Below are positions 1 to 14,349 of a stretch of 64,000 bases of DNA, in pieces (the first letter of the stretch is position 1; each line of letters begins with the position of its first letter). The DNA lies in NCBI RefSeq assembly GCF_002940665.1, contig NZ_MIGY01000002.1, forward strand, positions 62,001-126,000, written 5' to 3'. The translations under genes and the position numbers were made by a program. The notes under the pieces were generated by a model. The model ran no database searches. It saw nothing but the letters and a program-made list of their open reading frames with translations, and was not told where the DNA came from. This stretch comes from Xanthomonas arboricola (GTDB lineage: Bacteria; Pseudomonadota; Gammaproteobacteria; Xanthomonadales; Xanthomonadaceae).

Positions 1-32
1 ATGCCTTAGGGCAGTACTTCAGCTTCTTGGAT

Positions 33-86
33 CGCAAAGACGCATGTTCCCGTCTTTGCGCCGACCCTGAGAGGTCGGGCTTTTTT
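33..86 (+). terminator. Two consecutive hairpins followed by a T-tract upstream of rimP
   Basis: A perfect 10-bp stem (33-42 with 51-60, loop 43-50) is followed at once by a 6-bp stem (61-66 with 73-78) and six T residues (81-86). The second hairpin plus T-run has the form of an intrinsic terminator. It could end the upstream transcript, form the 3' end of a small RNA starting outside the window, or attenuate transcription into rimP. The sequence does not decide between these. Confidence 0.6.
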
Positions 87-90
87 CACA

Positions 91-119
91 CAAGGGGCCC
101 ATCGGGCCCCTTGTTTTTT
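91..119 (+). terminator. Intrinsic terminator directly upstream of rimP
   Basis: A perfect 10-bp GC-rich stem (91-100 with 104-113) closes a 3-nt loop and is followed by six Ts (114-119). It comes only 4 bp after the previous hairpin/T-tract, so two terminators stand in tandem 67 bp before the rimP start. It may be an attenuator of the rimP-nusA-infB operon or simply insulate it from upstream genes. Confidence 0.75.
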
Positions 120-185
120 CCGGAACCGGAAAGTTTGCTGCCGGTTGCCGGGGTTCTACTGGCAATCATCTGATCAGGGCAGTCT

Positions 186-776
186 GTGAGCGAAAAAGCG
201 ACCGAAATCGCGAATCTGCTGAGTCCAACGGTTGAATCCTTGGGCTTGGAACTGCTGGGTGTGGAATATCTTCCCGCTCCAGGTGGCGCCACATTGCGCC
301 TGTACATCGATGTGCCGCTGGCCGAACAGCCCGAGCGCGTGATCAATGTCGACGACTGCGAGCGCGTGAGCCGCGAAGTCTCGGCCCAGCTCGACGTCGA
401 GGACCCCATCACCGGCAACTACACGCTCGAGGTGTCCTCGCCGGGTGTGGACCGCCCGTTGTTCACGCTGGAGCAGTTCGGCCGTCACGTTGGCGAGTCC
501 GCCAAGATCGTGTTGAAGCTGGCGCAGGATGGCCGGCGCCGCTTCCAGGGCCAGATCGCGCGGATCGACTCCGAGGCCGATACGGTGGTGTTCGCCATCG
601 ATGGCAAGGATGTGCTGGTCGGCTTCGACAACATCGACAAGGCGCGCATCCTGCCGGATTGGGTCGCCCTGGGCCTGGCCCCGCAAAAACCGAACAAGCC
701 CGGCCCGAAAAAACCCGGGCACGAGAAGAAGAAACCATCCAACGAGTCGGCGGCTGGCAAGCCGCGCGCGGAGTGA
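186..776 (+). CDS. rimP: Ribosome maturation factor RimP
   Basis: Predicted 196-residue RimP, a cytoplasmic factor for 30S subunit maturation. The N-terminal alpha/beta domain (about residues 8-85) includes GLELLGVEY and the family's [15 protein letters not shown] stretch. An SH3-like C-terminal domain follows (about 90-155). The last 35 residues are rich in Lys and Pro, longer than in E. coli. The start is a GTG at 186, chosen because the conserved N-terminus begins directly there. It is the first gene of the classic rimP-nusA-infB operon, 4 bp before nusA. Identity is secure from sequence and gene order. Confidence 0.95.
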   Translation: MSEKATEIANLLSPTVESLGLELLGVEYLPAPGGATLRLYIDVPLAEQPERVINVDDCERVSREVSAQLDVEDPITGNYTLEVSSPGVDRPLFTLEQFGRHVGESAKIVLKLAQDGRRRFQGQIARIDSEADTVVFAIDGKDVLVGFDNIDKARILPDWVALGLAPQKPNKPGPKKPGHEKKKPSNESAAGKPRAE

Positions 777-780
777 CGAA

Positions 781-2292
781 ATGAGCAAGGAACTTTTGCT
801 GGTAGTGGATGCGGTGGCCAACGAAAAGGGCGTGCCGCGCGAAGTGATCTTCGATGCGATCGAGGCCGCGCTGGCTTCCGCAGCGAAGAAGCGCTATCCC
901 GACCAGGACGTGCTGACGCGCGTGACCATCGACCACAAGGACGGTAACTACGAAACCTATCGTCGTTGGGAAGTGGTTGCCGACGATGTCGTGATGGAAT
1001 CCCCGGATCGCCAGGTGCGTCTGATGGATGCCGTCGACGAAGCCGACGGCGTGGATGTGGGCGACTACATCGAAGAACAGATCGAAAACCCGGACTTCGG
1101 CCGTATCGCGGCGCAGGCTGCCAAGCAGGTGATCGTGCAGCGTGTGCGCGAAGCCGAGCGTCAGCAGGTGGTCGATGCCTGGAAGGATCGCGTCGGCGAG
1201 TTGATCACCGGTGTGGTCAAGCGCGCCGAGCGCGGCAACATCTTTGTCGACCTGGGCGGCAATGCAGAAGCCTTCATTCCCAAGGACAAGGGCATCCCGC
1301 GCGACGTGCTGCGCCCGGGCGACCGCGTGCGCGGTTATCTGGCCGAAGTGCGTTCCGAACCCCGTGGCCCGCAGCTGTTCATCAGCCGCGCCGCGCCGGA
1401 ATTCATGATCGAGCTGTTCAAGCTCGAAGTGCCGGAGGTGGGCCAGGGCCTGGTCGAGATCAAGGCCTGCGCACGCGATCCGGGCGACCGCGCCAAGATC
1501 GCAGTGATCGCGCACGACACCCGCACCGATCCGATCGGCGCGTGCATCGGCATGCGTGGGTCGCGCGTGCAGGCGGTGTCCAACGAGCTCAATGGCGAGC
1601 GCGTGGATATCGTGCTGTGGAACGAGAACCCGGCCAACTTCGTCATCAATGCGATGGCGCCGGCCGAAGTGCAGTCGATCATCGTCGATGAAGACAAGCA
1701 CTCGATGGATCTGGCCGTGGCGGAAGACCGCCTGGCCCAGGCGATCGGCAAGGGCGGCCAGAACGTGCGTCTGGCCAGCCGCCTGACCGGTTGGCAGCTC
1801 AACGTGATGACCGCCGACCAGGTGGCCGCCAAGTCCGAAGCCGAGCAGACCTCCGCGCGCCAGTTGTTCATGGATCGCCTGGAGGTGGACGAGGAAATCG
1901 CAGCGATCCTGGTGACCGAGGGCTTCAACACGGTCGAAGAAATCGCCTACGTGCCGGTCGGCGAGTTGTTGGCGGTGGAAGGCTTCGACGAAGACATCGT
2001 CGAAGAGCTGCGCGCCCGTGCCCGCGATGCGTTGCTCAACGCCGCGCTGGCAGAAGAAGAAGGCCTGGAAGGAACTCAGCCCACCGAGGACCTGCTGGCG
2101 CTGGAGGGGATGGACGAGGAAACGGCCTTTGCTCTGGCCGAGCACGGCGTGCGCACCAGCGAGGACTTGTCCGACCTGGCAGCGGACGAGATCGTCGACT
2201 TCGGCATCGAGGGTCTGACCCAGGAGCGCGCCGCGGCGCTGATCCTGGCGGCCCGCGCCGAGGAGATCGCCCGTTTGGAGCGCGGCGAATGA
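781..2292 (+). CDS. nusA: Transcription termination/antitermination protein NusA
   Basis: Predicted 503-residue NusA, which binds RNA polymerase and modulates pausing, termination and antitermination. Seen in order: N-terminal RNAP-binding domain (about 1-130), S1 domain (about 135-200, GELITGVVKRAERGNIFVDL), KH1/KH2 with AIGKGGQNVRLASRLTGW (about 320-338), and two acidic C-terminal helical repeats (about 365-495). The open frame extends upstream to 529, but the ATG at 781, 4 bp after the rimP stop, gives the family N-terminus MSKELLLVVDAV. Length and order match gammaproteobacterial NusA. Confidence 0.97.
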   Translation: MSKELLLVVDAVANEKGVPREVIFDAIEAALASAAKKRYPDQDVLTRVTIDHKDGNYETYRRWEVVADDVVMESPDRQVRLMDAVDEADGVDVGDYIEEQIENPDFGRIAAQAAKQVIVQRVREAERQQVVDAWKDRVGELITGVVKRAERGNIFVDLGGNAEAFIPKDKGIPRDVLRPGDRVRGYLAEVRSEPRGPQLFISRAAPEFMIELFKLEVPEVGQGLVEIKACARDPGDRAKIAVIAHDTRTDPIGACIGMRGSRVQAVSNELNGERVDIVLWNENPANFVINAMAPAEVQSIIVDEDKHSMDLAVAEDRLAQAIGKGGQNVRLASRLTGWQLNVMTADQVAAKSEAEQTSARQLFMDRLEVDEEIAAILVTEGFNTVEEIAYVPVGELLAVEGFDEDIVEELRARARDALLNAALAEEEGLEGTQPTEDLLALEGMDEETAFALAEHGVRTSEDLSDLAADEIVDFGIEGLTQERAAALILAARAEEIARLERGE

Positions 2293-2387
2293 GCCGGCAA
2301 TGAACCGCGCCCTGACCCCATCAGGGCTTAGAATCAGCGTTTCCCTTGCTCTGGGCGAGGGGGCGCCAACCAGATCATAGGATCCGA

Positions 2388-5096
<2,709 letters not shown>

Positions 5097-5237
5097 CGGC
5101 TGCCGGGGCCTGCGGGCCCCGGACTCCGTCAGGCGGAGTTGCAAGGCAAGTTCTGCAAGGCGAGGGCGGCATGGCCGCCCGCGTCCGTTTTTGGCTTCGG
5201 TGCCAACTGGCCCTCCGAATCAACCAGGTCCATGACC

Positions 5238-5630
5238 ATGCCAACCAAATCATTCCATCGCACCGACCGCGTTTCGGCGCAGGTGCGTCGCGACCTCGGC
5301 ACGATCGTGCACGCGGCCGTGCGCGACCACGGCCTGCCGTCGGTCAGCGTTTCCGACGTCGAAATCAGCCGCGACCTGGCACATGCCAAGGTGTTCGTTA
5401 CCGCGCTGCAGCAGGAACGTTCGGCCGAAGCCGTCAAGGGGCTCAAGGAAATCGCAGGTCAGTTGCGCACGCAGCTGGCGCGCGCGATGAAGCTGCGCCA
5501 CGTGCCCGAGCTGCATTTCCATTACGACGATTCGGTCGACCGCGGCGAGCGCATCGACAACCTGCTGCGTGACCTGGACGATGTCGGCCCCGAGGCCGCG
5601 TCCAGCGACGAGGACGCCGAGCAGCGCTGA
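5238..5630 (+). CDS. rbfA: 30S ribosome-binding factor RbfA
   Basis: Predicted 130-residue RbfA, a KH-fold cold-shock factor that binds immature 30S subunits and helps 16S rRNA 5' processing. Family features are FHRTDRVSAQVRRDLGTIV at the N-terminus, the VSVSDVEISRDLAHAKVFV core and VPELHFHYDDSVDRGERI. The acidic tail (DEDAEQR) is common in this genus. ATG 5238 is preferred; ATG 5232 (two residues longer) is an alternative. It sits between infB and truB, as expected. Confidence 0.95.
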   Translation: MPTKSFHRTDRVSAQVRRDLGTIVHAAVRDHGLPSVSVSDVEISRDLAHAKVFVTALQQERSAEAVKGLKEIAGQLRTQLARAMKLRHVPELHFHYDDSVDRGERIDNLLRDLDDVGPEAASSDEDAEQR

Positions 5631-5686
5631 GCGCTGCCGGCCGGCCGCCTGTCGATCAGCGGCCCTGATTTCAACGGGCGCGCACA

Positions 5687-6637
<951 letters not shown>

Positions 6638-6649
6638 GTTTTGGTCAAC

Positions 6650-6678
6650 TTGTTCCCGGGCCCGCACGACGTTACAAT
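6650..6678 (+). promoter_or_regulatory. Likely sigma-70 promoter of rpsO
   Basis: TTGTTC (6650-6655) and TACAAT (6673-6678) are spaced by 17 bp, starting 13 bp after the truB stop. A 14-bp perfect GC palindrome (6685-6698) follows in the expected 5' leader of rpsO and could be a leader hairpin. Assigned from consensus and spacing only. Confidence 0.55.
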
Positions 6679-6794
6679 TTTGCGGCCCCGATCGGGGCAC
6701 CTCCAGCGCCAAGCGCGCTCATCCCTAGCAAACGGCGAGTCCGGCGGTGCGTCATGCACGTTCCTGCCGACCACGCATCTATCGAGTAAACATC

Positions 6795-7055
6795 ATGTCC
6801 GTCGACACCCAGAAAGTTATTGAAGACAACAAGCGCAGCGCACAGGACACCGGTTCGCCGGAAGTGCAGGTCGCCCTGCTGACCGCGCGCATCGAGCTGC
6901 TGACCGGCCACTTCAAGACCCACAAGAAGGATCACCACAGCCGTCGTGGCTTGCTGCAGATGGTCAACCGCCGTCGCAGCCTGCTCGACTACCTGAAGAA
7001 GAAGGACAACGAGCGTTACAAGTCCTTGATCGAGAAGCTCGGCCTGCGCCGCTAA
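6795..7055 (+). CDS. rpsO: 30S ribosomal protein S15
   Basis: Predicted 86-residue S15, an early 16S rRNA-binding protein that helps form the platform of the 30S subunit. The sequence carries the family signatures [34 protein letters not shown] and [11 protein letters not shown]. The start ATG at 6795 gives the usual length; the frame is open further upstream but is not S15-like. It is followed by a strong terminator and then pnp, the standard gammaproteobacterial order. Confidence 0.97.
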   Translation: MSVDTQKVIEDNKRSAQDTGSPEVQVALLTARIELLTGHFKTHKKDHHSRRGLLQMVNRRRSLLDYLKKKDNERYKSLIEKLGLRR

Positions 7056-7068
7056 TCGAGTCACACCG

Positions 7069-7101
7069 CCGCGGCGCAGCGATGCGCCGCGGCTTTGTTT
7101 T
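7069..7101 (+). terminator. Intrinsic terminator after rpsO
   Basis: A 10-bp perfect stem (7069-7078 with 7083-7092), a 4-nt loop, then CTTTGTTTT. It lies 13 bp after the rpsO stop. In related bacteria some transcription continues into pnp, so it may be partial. Confidence 0.8.
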
Positions 7102-7223
7102 GGTCATTCGCATCACGTTATCTGCAGCATGTGGTTCATGGGCCGGAGCCTCCCGGCCGCCCGTTCTCGGCATGGGTCGACGACGGTCCAACGAAGACAG
7201 CAACACCTAAGGGAAAAACCTCC

Positions 7224-9338
<2,115 letters not shown>

Positions 9339-9358
9339 CTGTCACTGTTTGACGTGTC

Positions 9359-9390
9359 ACGAAAAAGCGGGCTTCGGCCCGCTTTTTCGT
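9359..9390 (+). terminator. Intrinsic terminator after pnp, probably bidirectional
   Basis: A perfect 14-bp stem (9359-9372 with 9377-9390) with a TTCG tetraloop. The stem includes A5 and T5 runs, so it can act on either strand between the convergent pnp and DUF2272 genes. Confidence 0.88.
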
Positions 9391-9488
9391 TGGCTGTCCG
9401 GCAATGGCGCGTGACTTGATCCTTCTCCGGACGTATGAGGGTAAGGGCGAAGCGTCCTACGGTTGAACCAAGGCTGGGGCTTCGCCTT

Positions 9489-9527
9489 CGTACCCTCACC
9501 CCAACCCCTCTCCCGACGTGAGAGGGG
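9489..9527. repeat. Dispersed genus-type repeat, copy 1
   Basis: The 27 bp at 9489-9515 (CGTACCCTCACC, CCAACCCCT, CTCCCG) are identical to 50582-50608. Both copies continue into a short complementary run (GAGAGGGG here, GGGAGGGGG there) followed by CTTTG, so each can fold as a hairpin. Here it lies between convergent genes, just before the end of the DUF2272 gene. It is probably a REP-like intergenic repeat. Confidence 0.7.
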
Positions 9528-9540
9528 CTTTGAGCCCTGC

Positions 9541-10593
9541 TTACCTGGGCTGTTGTTTCGGCTCGGGCTGTGCTTCCGGACGCGGCGGCACCACGCGTGG
9601 GAAACCCGGCGGCATCGTCTGGTGCGTGGGCAAGGTGGTTGGCGAAGGCAACTGCTCGACCGGCGGTGGTGCGGTCAATACCGCATCCGGACGCAGCTTC
9701 AACAGGGCCGCCCAGTCGCGTCGATTGAAATCGCAGAGTTCTTCGTGTGCCGGCGTGCACTCGCTGGCGATGCCCAAGCCGTCCTCGCTCTGGTCCTGGC
9801 TGCCGTCGGACTGCGGTGTCGGCAACTCCATGCGGCCGGCGCGGTCCAGCGGCATCTTGCGCATCATCACCGTATTGAACACATTGCCGCCGATCAGATA
9901 CAGGGTGCGATCGCCACCGACGTTGGCAGCCACCACCACATCGCAATGCGATTGCCACGGCATCGGCGCGCTGCCGCCAAGCCCGGCCTTGAGGCCGGCG
10001 TAGCCGAGCGCAGCGCTACGCCCGCGCAGCAGGCACAGCAGATCGCCGGGGGCGGGCTTTTCCACCGCCGGGTCGGTGAACTGGTACGGGCCGCTGGCGC
10101 CATCGTTGTAGGCGCTGCGGATGTAATCCAGATGGCGTGCAGAGCGATGGAAACCGCTCAGGCCGGCCTGCGTCATCACCCAGGAGATGAAGGCGGCCGA
10201 CCACGGGTTGTCGACCAGGAACGCACGACAATCGCTGGCGGTGTAGCGCGTGCCATCCAGTGCCGCGCAGCTCGATGCGCCGGGGCGGCCGCCCATCGAT
10301 GCCAGCGTGCCGCTGTCGCGCCAGTAACCGGCCACGCGTTGCCAGGCGACCACGCCGTGGTCGGCCAGATAGCCCGATTCGGCTTCGGTCACGCCCAGAC
10401 TAGCCAGACGGCCCTTGGCATCGATAAACGGGTGCTGCCACAGGCGATGCTCGTTGCAGGCGCTGCGCACGATGGCGATTGCCGCAGGGCTGGTGCCGAA
10501 GCGCGGGGGCACATCGCAGACTTCCGCGGCGGCCGCGGTGCCGCCCCATGCCGCCAACACCAGATAGAGCCACGGCCAAGGTTTTCCAGTCAT
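9541..10593 (-). CDS. DUF2272 domain protein, exported
   Basis: Predicted 350-residue protein with an N-terminal signal peptide (hydrophobic WPWLYLVLAAWGGTAAAA, residues about 5-23) and a DUF2272-like domain containing NPWSAAFISWVMTQAGL, PAPGDLLCLLRG and WQSHCDVVVAANVG. This layout resembles CHAP/NlpC-type amidase folds, with a Ser/His near the putative centre, so a periplasmic peptidoglycan role is possible but not shown. The last 60 residues are Pro-rich and end in PEPKQQPR. The start ATG at 10593 excludes a long upstream open stretch that is antisense to nadC. It lies 62 bp after nadC in the same direction. Confidence 0.8.
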   Translation of the reverse strand: MTGKPWPWLYLVLAAWGGTAAAAEVCDVPPRFGTSPAAIAIVRSACNEHRLWQHPFIDAKGRLASLGVTEAESGYLADHGVVAWQRVAGYWRDSGTLASMGGRPGASSCAALDGTRYTASDCRAFLVDNPWSAAFISWVMTQAGLSGFHRSARHLDYIRSAYNDGASGPYQFTDPAVEKPAPGDLLCLLRGRSAALGYAGLKAGLGGSAPMPWQSHCDVVVAANVGGDRTLYLIGGNVFNTVMMRKMPLDRAGRMELPTPQSDGSQDQSEDGLGIASECTPAHEELCDFNRRDWAALLKLRPDAVLTAPPPVEQLPSPTTLPTHQTMPPGFPRVVPPRPEAQPEPKQQPR

Positions 10594-10655
10594 CGCAGAT
10601 CCTGCACAGAACAATCGCAGCAGGCTGACAGAGCCGGCTGCGGGCAAGCGTGAAA

Positions 10656-11540
10656 TCAGCGCGGCGGCGGGCCCAGTTTGAGCGACAGATCGACCGCGTG
10701 CACGTGCTTGGTGAGCCCGCCGATGGAGATGCAATCCACGCCATCGGCCGCAATGGCGGCAATGCCGACCAGATCCACGCTGCCGGAGACTTCCAGCGGA
10801 ATGCGTTGTTCTCGCGGCAGGGTGGCAACGATGCGCACCGCGTCGCGACGCATTGCCGGGTCGAAATCGTCGATCAGGATGCGCGTGCAGCCGACCTGCA
10901 AGGCTTCGCGCAACTGCTCCAGCGTTTCCACCTCGACCACCAGCGGCAACTGCGGTTGCTGCGCACGTGCGGCATGCACGGCGGCGCTCAGCGACCCGGC
11001 GGTGCGGATATGGTTTTCCTTGAGCATCACCGTGTCGAACAGGCCGATGCGGTGATTGTCGCCACCGCCGCAGCGCACGGCGTACTTCTGCGCGGCGCGC
11101 AGGCCCGGCAGCGTCTTGCGCGTATCCAGAATGCGCGTGCCGGTGCCGGCCACGGCAGCGACGTATGCAGCGGTGGCGGTCGCGGTGGCCGACAGCGTCT
11201 GCAGGAAGTTGAGCGAGGTGCGCTCGGCGCTGACCAGGCTGCGGCTGCGGCCATGCAGCAGCGCCAACACCGTGCCTGCGGCGACGTGCTGGCCTTCGTG
11301 CACCTGCCAGTCGATCCGCACCCGCGGATCGAGCGCGCGGTGCGTGGCGTCGAACCAGGGACGCCCGGCGATCACAGCGTCCTGCTTGCACAGCAGATAC
11401 GCGCTGTCGGCCCGATCGGGCAACAGCGCTGCGGTCACATCGCCGGTGCCGATGTCCTCGGCCAGCGCGCGCGCCACATCGGCGTCCACCAGTGCGGCCG
11501 GTGGTGCCTCCGGCACGGTGGTGCGCAGGGGAGAATTCAC
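10656..11540 (-). CDS. nadC: Nicotinate-nucleotide diphosphorylase (carboxylating)
   Basis: Predicted 294-residue quinolinate phosphoribosyltransferase, converting quinolinate and PRPP to NaMN in de novo NAD synthesis. Family features seen are EDIGTGDVTAALLP, SAERTSLNFLQTLSATAT, ILDTRKTLPGLRAAQKYAVRCGGG, VMLKENHI, VEVETLEQL and EVSGSVDL with a C-terminal ISIGGLTKH. The start is taken as the GTG at 11538-11540, which overlaps the stop of the upstream Trm112-like gene by 4 bp and gives the usual length; a much longer open frame upstream is not family-like. Confidence 0.95.
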   Translation of the reverse strand: MNSPLRTTVPEAPPAALVDADVARALAEDIGTGDVTAALLPDRADSAYLLCKQDAVIAGRPWFDATHRALDPRVRIDWQVHEGQHVAAGTVLALLHGRSRSLVSAERTSLNFLQTLSATATATAAYVAAVAGTGTRILDTRKTLPGLRAAQKYAVRCGGGDNHRIGLFDTVMLKENHIRTAGSLSAAVHAARAQQPQLPLVVEVETLEQLREALQVGCTRILIDDFDPAMRRDAVRIVATLPREQRIPLEVSGSVDLVGIAAIAADGVDCISIGGLTKHVHAVDLSLKLGPPPR

Positions 11541-11806
11541 TTTTCGGGGAAGTCGGCGATCTGCGCAGTGCCGATGGCTTCTTCGGCCAGCAGCACCGGA
11601 ATGCCGTCGTCGACGCGGAAGATCTGCTTGCGGTCGCGGGTGATCAGCGCCTCGCGCAGTGGCTGTGCCTGCGCGGTGCCGTCGGCACGCTGCAGGGTTC
11701 CGCCGGCGATGGCGGTGTTGAGTGCTTCCAGGCCCTTGCCGTCGAGCAGCGAGAGCGGCTGGCGGGTGTCGGGCGAGCACAGCAGGTCGAGCAGTTTGCG
11801 ATCCAT
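11537..11806 (-). CDS. Trm112 family protein
   Basis: Predicted 89-residue member of the Trm112/UPF0434 family. The hallmark start MDRKLLDLLCSPDTRQPL and the DGIPVLLAEEA end are clear. Only one of the zinc-binding Cys residues of eukaryotic Trm112 is present, as in other bacterial members. Bacterial relatives are small proteins thought to act as partners or activators of other enzymes; the partner is unknown here. Its stop overlaps the nadC start, so the two are probably translated together. Confidence 0.88.
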   Translation of the reverse strand: MDRKLLDLLCSPDTRQPLSLLDGKGLEALNTAIAGGTLQRADGTAQAQPLREALITRDRKQIFRVDDGIPVLLAEEAIGTAQIADFPEK

Positions 11807-11813
11807 CGAAGTC

Positions 11814-11840
11814 TTGTCTTGCGTGGAAGATGGCTAGAAT
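11814..11840 (+). promoter_or_regulatory. Possible purE promoter
   Basis: A TAGAAT box (11835-11840) lies 25 bp before the purE ATG, with TTGTCT at 11814-11819. The spacing of 15 bp is short, so the -35 assignment is weak; the -10 is the convincing part. Confidence 0.35.
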
Positions 11841-11864
11841 ACGTCTTTACCGCAGGGCAGGGCC

Positions 11865-12368
11865 ATGACCTCCAACCACTCCGCGCCGCTGGTCGGCATC
11901 GTGATGGGTTCCCGTTCCGATTGGGAAACCATGCAACACGCAGCTCAGAAGCTAGACGCGCTGGGCGTGCCTTACGAAGTCAAGGTGGTCTCGGCGCACC
12001 GCACACCGGATGTGTTGTTCAGCTATGCCGAGCAGGCTGGCGAGCGCGGTCTGCGCGCGATCATCGCCGGTGCCGGTGGTGCAGCGCATCTGCCGGGCAT
12101 GCTGGCGGCCAAGACGGCGGTGCCGGTGCTCGGTGTGCCGGTACAGTCCAAGGCGCTCAGCGGCATGGATTCGCTGCTGTCGATCGTGCAGATGCCGGCC
12201 GGCATTCCGGTGGCGACGTTTGCGATCGGCAATGCCGGCGCGGCGAATGCGGCCTTGTTCGCCGCAGCGATGCTGGCACCGGAGCAGGCGCAGATCGGTC
12301 AGGCACTGGAGCAGTTCCGCGCCAGGCAGACCGACGATGTCATGGCCAGCGACGACCCGCGCCAATGA
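11865..12368 (+). CDS. purE: N5-carboxyaminoimidazole ribonucleotide mutase
   Basis: Predicted 167-residue class I PurE, converting N5-CAIR to CAIR in purine synthesis. Signatures are [13 protein letters not shown] (about 10-22), VVSAHRTPD (about 43-51) and [13 protein letters not shown], which line the active site of the octameric enzyme. The stop overlaps the purK start by 4 bp (ATGA), so the two steps are translationally coupled. Confidence 0.96.
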   Translation: MTSNHSAPLVGIVMGSRSDWETMQHAAQKLDALGVPYEVKVVSAHRTPDVLFSYAEQAGERGLRAIIAGAGGAAHLPGMLAAKTAVPVLGVPVQSKALSGMDSLLSIVQMPAGIPVATFAIGNAGAANAALFAAAMLAPEQAQIGQALEQFRARQTDDVMASDDPRQ

Positions 12369-13510
12369 CCACGGTCGGCATTCTGGGTGGCGGCCAGCTG
12401 GCGCGCATGCTGGTATTGGCCGGCGCGCCGTTGGGCCTGCGCTTTGCGGTGTTCGACCCGGCCGCCGATGCCTGCGCAGGGCAGGTGGCGCCGCTGCAGG
12501 TCGGCGCCTTCGACGACACTGCCGCGCTTGCCGCATTCGCCGCACAGGTGGATGTGATCACCTTCGATTTCGAGAACGTGCCGGCCGCCGGCGCGCAGCA
12601 GTTGGCCGCGCAGGTGCCGGTGTTCCCCAGCGCTGCCGCATTGGCGGTGGCGCAGGACCGGCTCAGCGAAAAAACCCTGTTCCGCGAGCTCGGCATTCCG
12701 GTGCCCGAATTCGCCGCCATCGACGACCGTGCAGAACTCGACGCCGCATTGGCCCGTATCGGCACGCCGTGCGTGCTCAAGACGCGTCGCTTCGGCTACG
12801 ACGGCAAGGGCCAGTTCCGCATCAAGGCGCTTGCCGATGCCGATGCCGCGTGGGACGCGCTCGGCGCGCAGGCGGAGAAGGTCGGGCTGATCGTGGAGGC
12901 CTTCGTGCCGTTCGAGCGCGAGGTCAGCGTGGTGGCAGTGCGTGGGCGCGACGGCGAATTGCGCGCCTGGCCGCTGACCGAGAACTGGCATGTGGACGGC
13001 GTGCTCTCGGCCAGTCTTGCGCCAGCGCGTGTGGATGCCGGGTTGCAGGCTGCGGCACAGGCGCATGCGCGCGCGATCGCCGAGCGCCTGGACTACGTGG
13101 GCGTCTTCGCGCTGGAACTGTTCGTGCGCGATGGCCAGCTGCTCGCCAACGAGATGGCGCCGCGCGTGCACAACTCCGGGCACTGGACCATCGAAGGTGC
13201 CGAAACCTCGCAGTTCGAAAATCATGTGCGCGCGGTGCTGGGTTTGCCGCTCGGCAGCACCGCGATGCGCGGGCATGCCTGCATGCTCAACTGGCTGGGC
13301 GCGATGCCGGATGCTGCCGCATTTTTGGCGGTGCCCGGTGGGCATTGGCACGACTACGGCAAGCAGGCGCGCGAGGGCCGCAAGGTCGGCCACGCCACGC
13401 TGCGCGCCGAGACGCCGCAGGCGCTTGCACAGACATTGAGCGAAGCAGGCACCGCGTTGCAGCGTGATGCGCAGGTGGAACCGGTGCTCGCGCGTTTGAG
13501 CGAAGGGTAA
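12365..13510 (+). CDS. purK: N5-carboxyaminoimidazole ribonucleotide synthase
   Basis: Predicted 381-residue ATP-grasp enzyme making N5-CAIR from AIR, bicarbonate and ATP. It begins with the Rossmann-like [13 protein letters not shown]. The ATP-grasp core includes [15 protein letters not shown] and [17 protein letters not shown]. The C-terminal part has [26 protein letters not shown] in two segments, typical of PurK. The ATG at 12365 overlaps the purE stop and is preferred over the long upstream extension of the frame. Confidence 0.96.
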   Translation: MTTVGILGGGQLARMLVLAGAPLGLRFAVFDPAADACAGQVAPLQVGAFDDTAALAAFAAQVDVITFDFENVPAAGAQQLAAQVPVFPSAAALAVAQDRLSEKTLFRELGIPVPEFAAIDDRAELDAALARIGTPCVLKTRRFGYDGKGQFRIKALADADAAWDALGAQAEKVGLIVEAFVPFEREVSVVAVRGRDGELRAWPLTENWHVDGVLSASLAPARVDAGLQAAAQAHARAIAERLDYVGVFALELFVRDGQLLANEMAPRVHNSGHWTIEGAETSQFENHVRAVLGLPLGSTAMRGHACMLNWLGAMPDAAAFLAVPGGHWHDYGKQAREGRKVGHATLRAETPQALAQTLSEAGTALQRDAQVEPVLARLSEG

Positions 13511-13596
13511 TTCGCAGAACCATCGGTGGCGCTGCCGTGGCCTGGTTGATGTGCATTCGTGGCGAAGATGGACAGCAGTGCGCGGTGCCTCCAAAT

Positions 13597-13643
13597 GCGC
13601 CGTTGCAACGGATCACCTGATCGTTGACCCGTTGCAACGGCGC
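13597..13643. repeat. 15-bp inverted repeat between purK and the SOD-like gene
   Basis: Two perfect 15-bp arms (13597-13611 and 13629-13643) enclose a 17-nt loop. The core CCGTTGCAACGG of each arm is itself palindromic. It lies in the 139-bp gap between convergent genes and could serve as a terminator, though there is no T-tract, or be a repeat element. Confidence 0.6.
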
Positions 13644-13649
13644 GGGCCA

Positions 13650-14228
13650 CTAGCCCAACCGGCTGGCCACGAACTCCCAGTTGATCAACTTCCAGAACGC
13701 CTCCAGATACTGCGCGCGGTCCTGCCGGTAATCCAGGTAATAGGCGTGCTCCCACAGGTCGCAGGCGAGCAGCGGGGTGTCCGGCCCGGTGAGCGGCGTG
13801 GACGCATTCGGCGTGGCGACGACCGCCAGTGCGCCATCCGGACGCTGCACCAGCCACACCCAGCCCGAGCCGAAGGTGCCCACGGCGACGCGGTTGAATT
13901 CCTGCTTGAAATGCACGAAGTCGCCGAACGATTTGGCGATGCGGTCGGCCAGCCGGCCCAGTGGCTCGCCGCCGCCGCGTGGGCGCAGGCACTGCCAATA
14001 GAAATTGTGGTTCCACACCTGCGCGGCCAGATGGAACAGCGTGCCTTGCGCCTGCGCGATGATGTCTTCCAGCGTCAGCTCGGCGAACTCGCTGCCTTCG
14101 ATGCGCGCATTGAGCCGATCGACCTCGTTGCGGTGACAGATGCCGTGGTGCGCCTCCAATGTGGCGGCGGAAAGATGCGGCTCCAGGGCAGCGCGGGAGT
14201 AGGGCAATGCAAGGTGTTCGATCGGCAT
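13650..14228 (-). CDS. Fe/Mn superoxide dismutase family protein, atypical gating residues
   Basis: Predicted 192-residue protein aligned along its full length with FeSOD. All four metal ligands are present: H27 (LEAHHG), the His of QVWNHNFYW, and Asp and His of CDLWEHAYY. The second shell differs: where FeSODs have His30 and Tyr34 (as in GKHHQTY) this protein has Cys31 and Glu35 (GICHRNE). These residues gate the active site and shuttle protons, so activity may be altered or lost. No signal peptide is seen. It is transcribed toward purK and divergent from grxD. Confidence 0.88.
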   Translation of the reverse strand: MPIEHLALPYSRAALEPHLSAATLEAHHGICHRNEVDRLNARIEGSEFAELTLEDIIAQAQGTLFHLAAQVWNHNFYWQCLRPRGGGEPLGRLADRIAKSFGDFVHFKQEFNRVAVGTFGSGWVWLVQRPDGALAVVATPNASTPLTGPDTPLLACDLWEHAYYLDYRQDRAQYLEAFWKLINWEFVASRLG

Positions 14229-14349
14229 GATGGCAAGGGCAGCGAAGGGAGTGCGGCGACAGGTCGCGCTGAAGGCTTACAATGCGCGCCTTTGCGGAAG
14301 TCTATCCGACCCGGCGGTCGGGCCTGCCGCTCCCAGTCAGGAGAGTCCA

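Noticed and set aside
1..60. tRNA-like end before the first hairpins
   Set aside because: No T-arm or acceptor pairing could be found; only a simple stem-loop is supported.
463..2145. 560-codon open frame on the minus strand
   Set aside because: Antisense to nusA; composition is Arg/His/Leu-rich without family features, the usual shadow of high-GC coding DNA. The same holds for the long minus frames over infB (2334-4592) and pnp (7113-9176).
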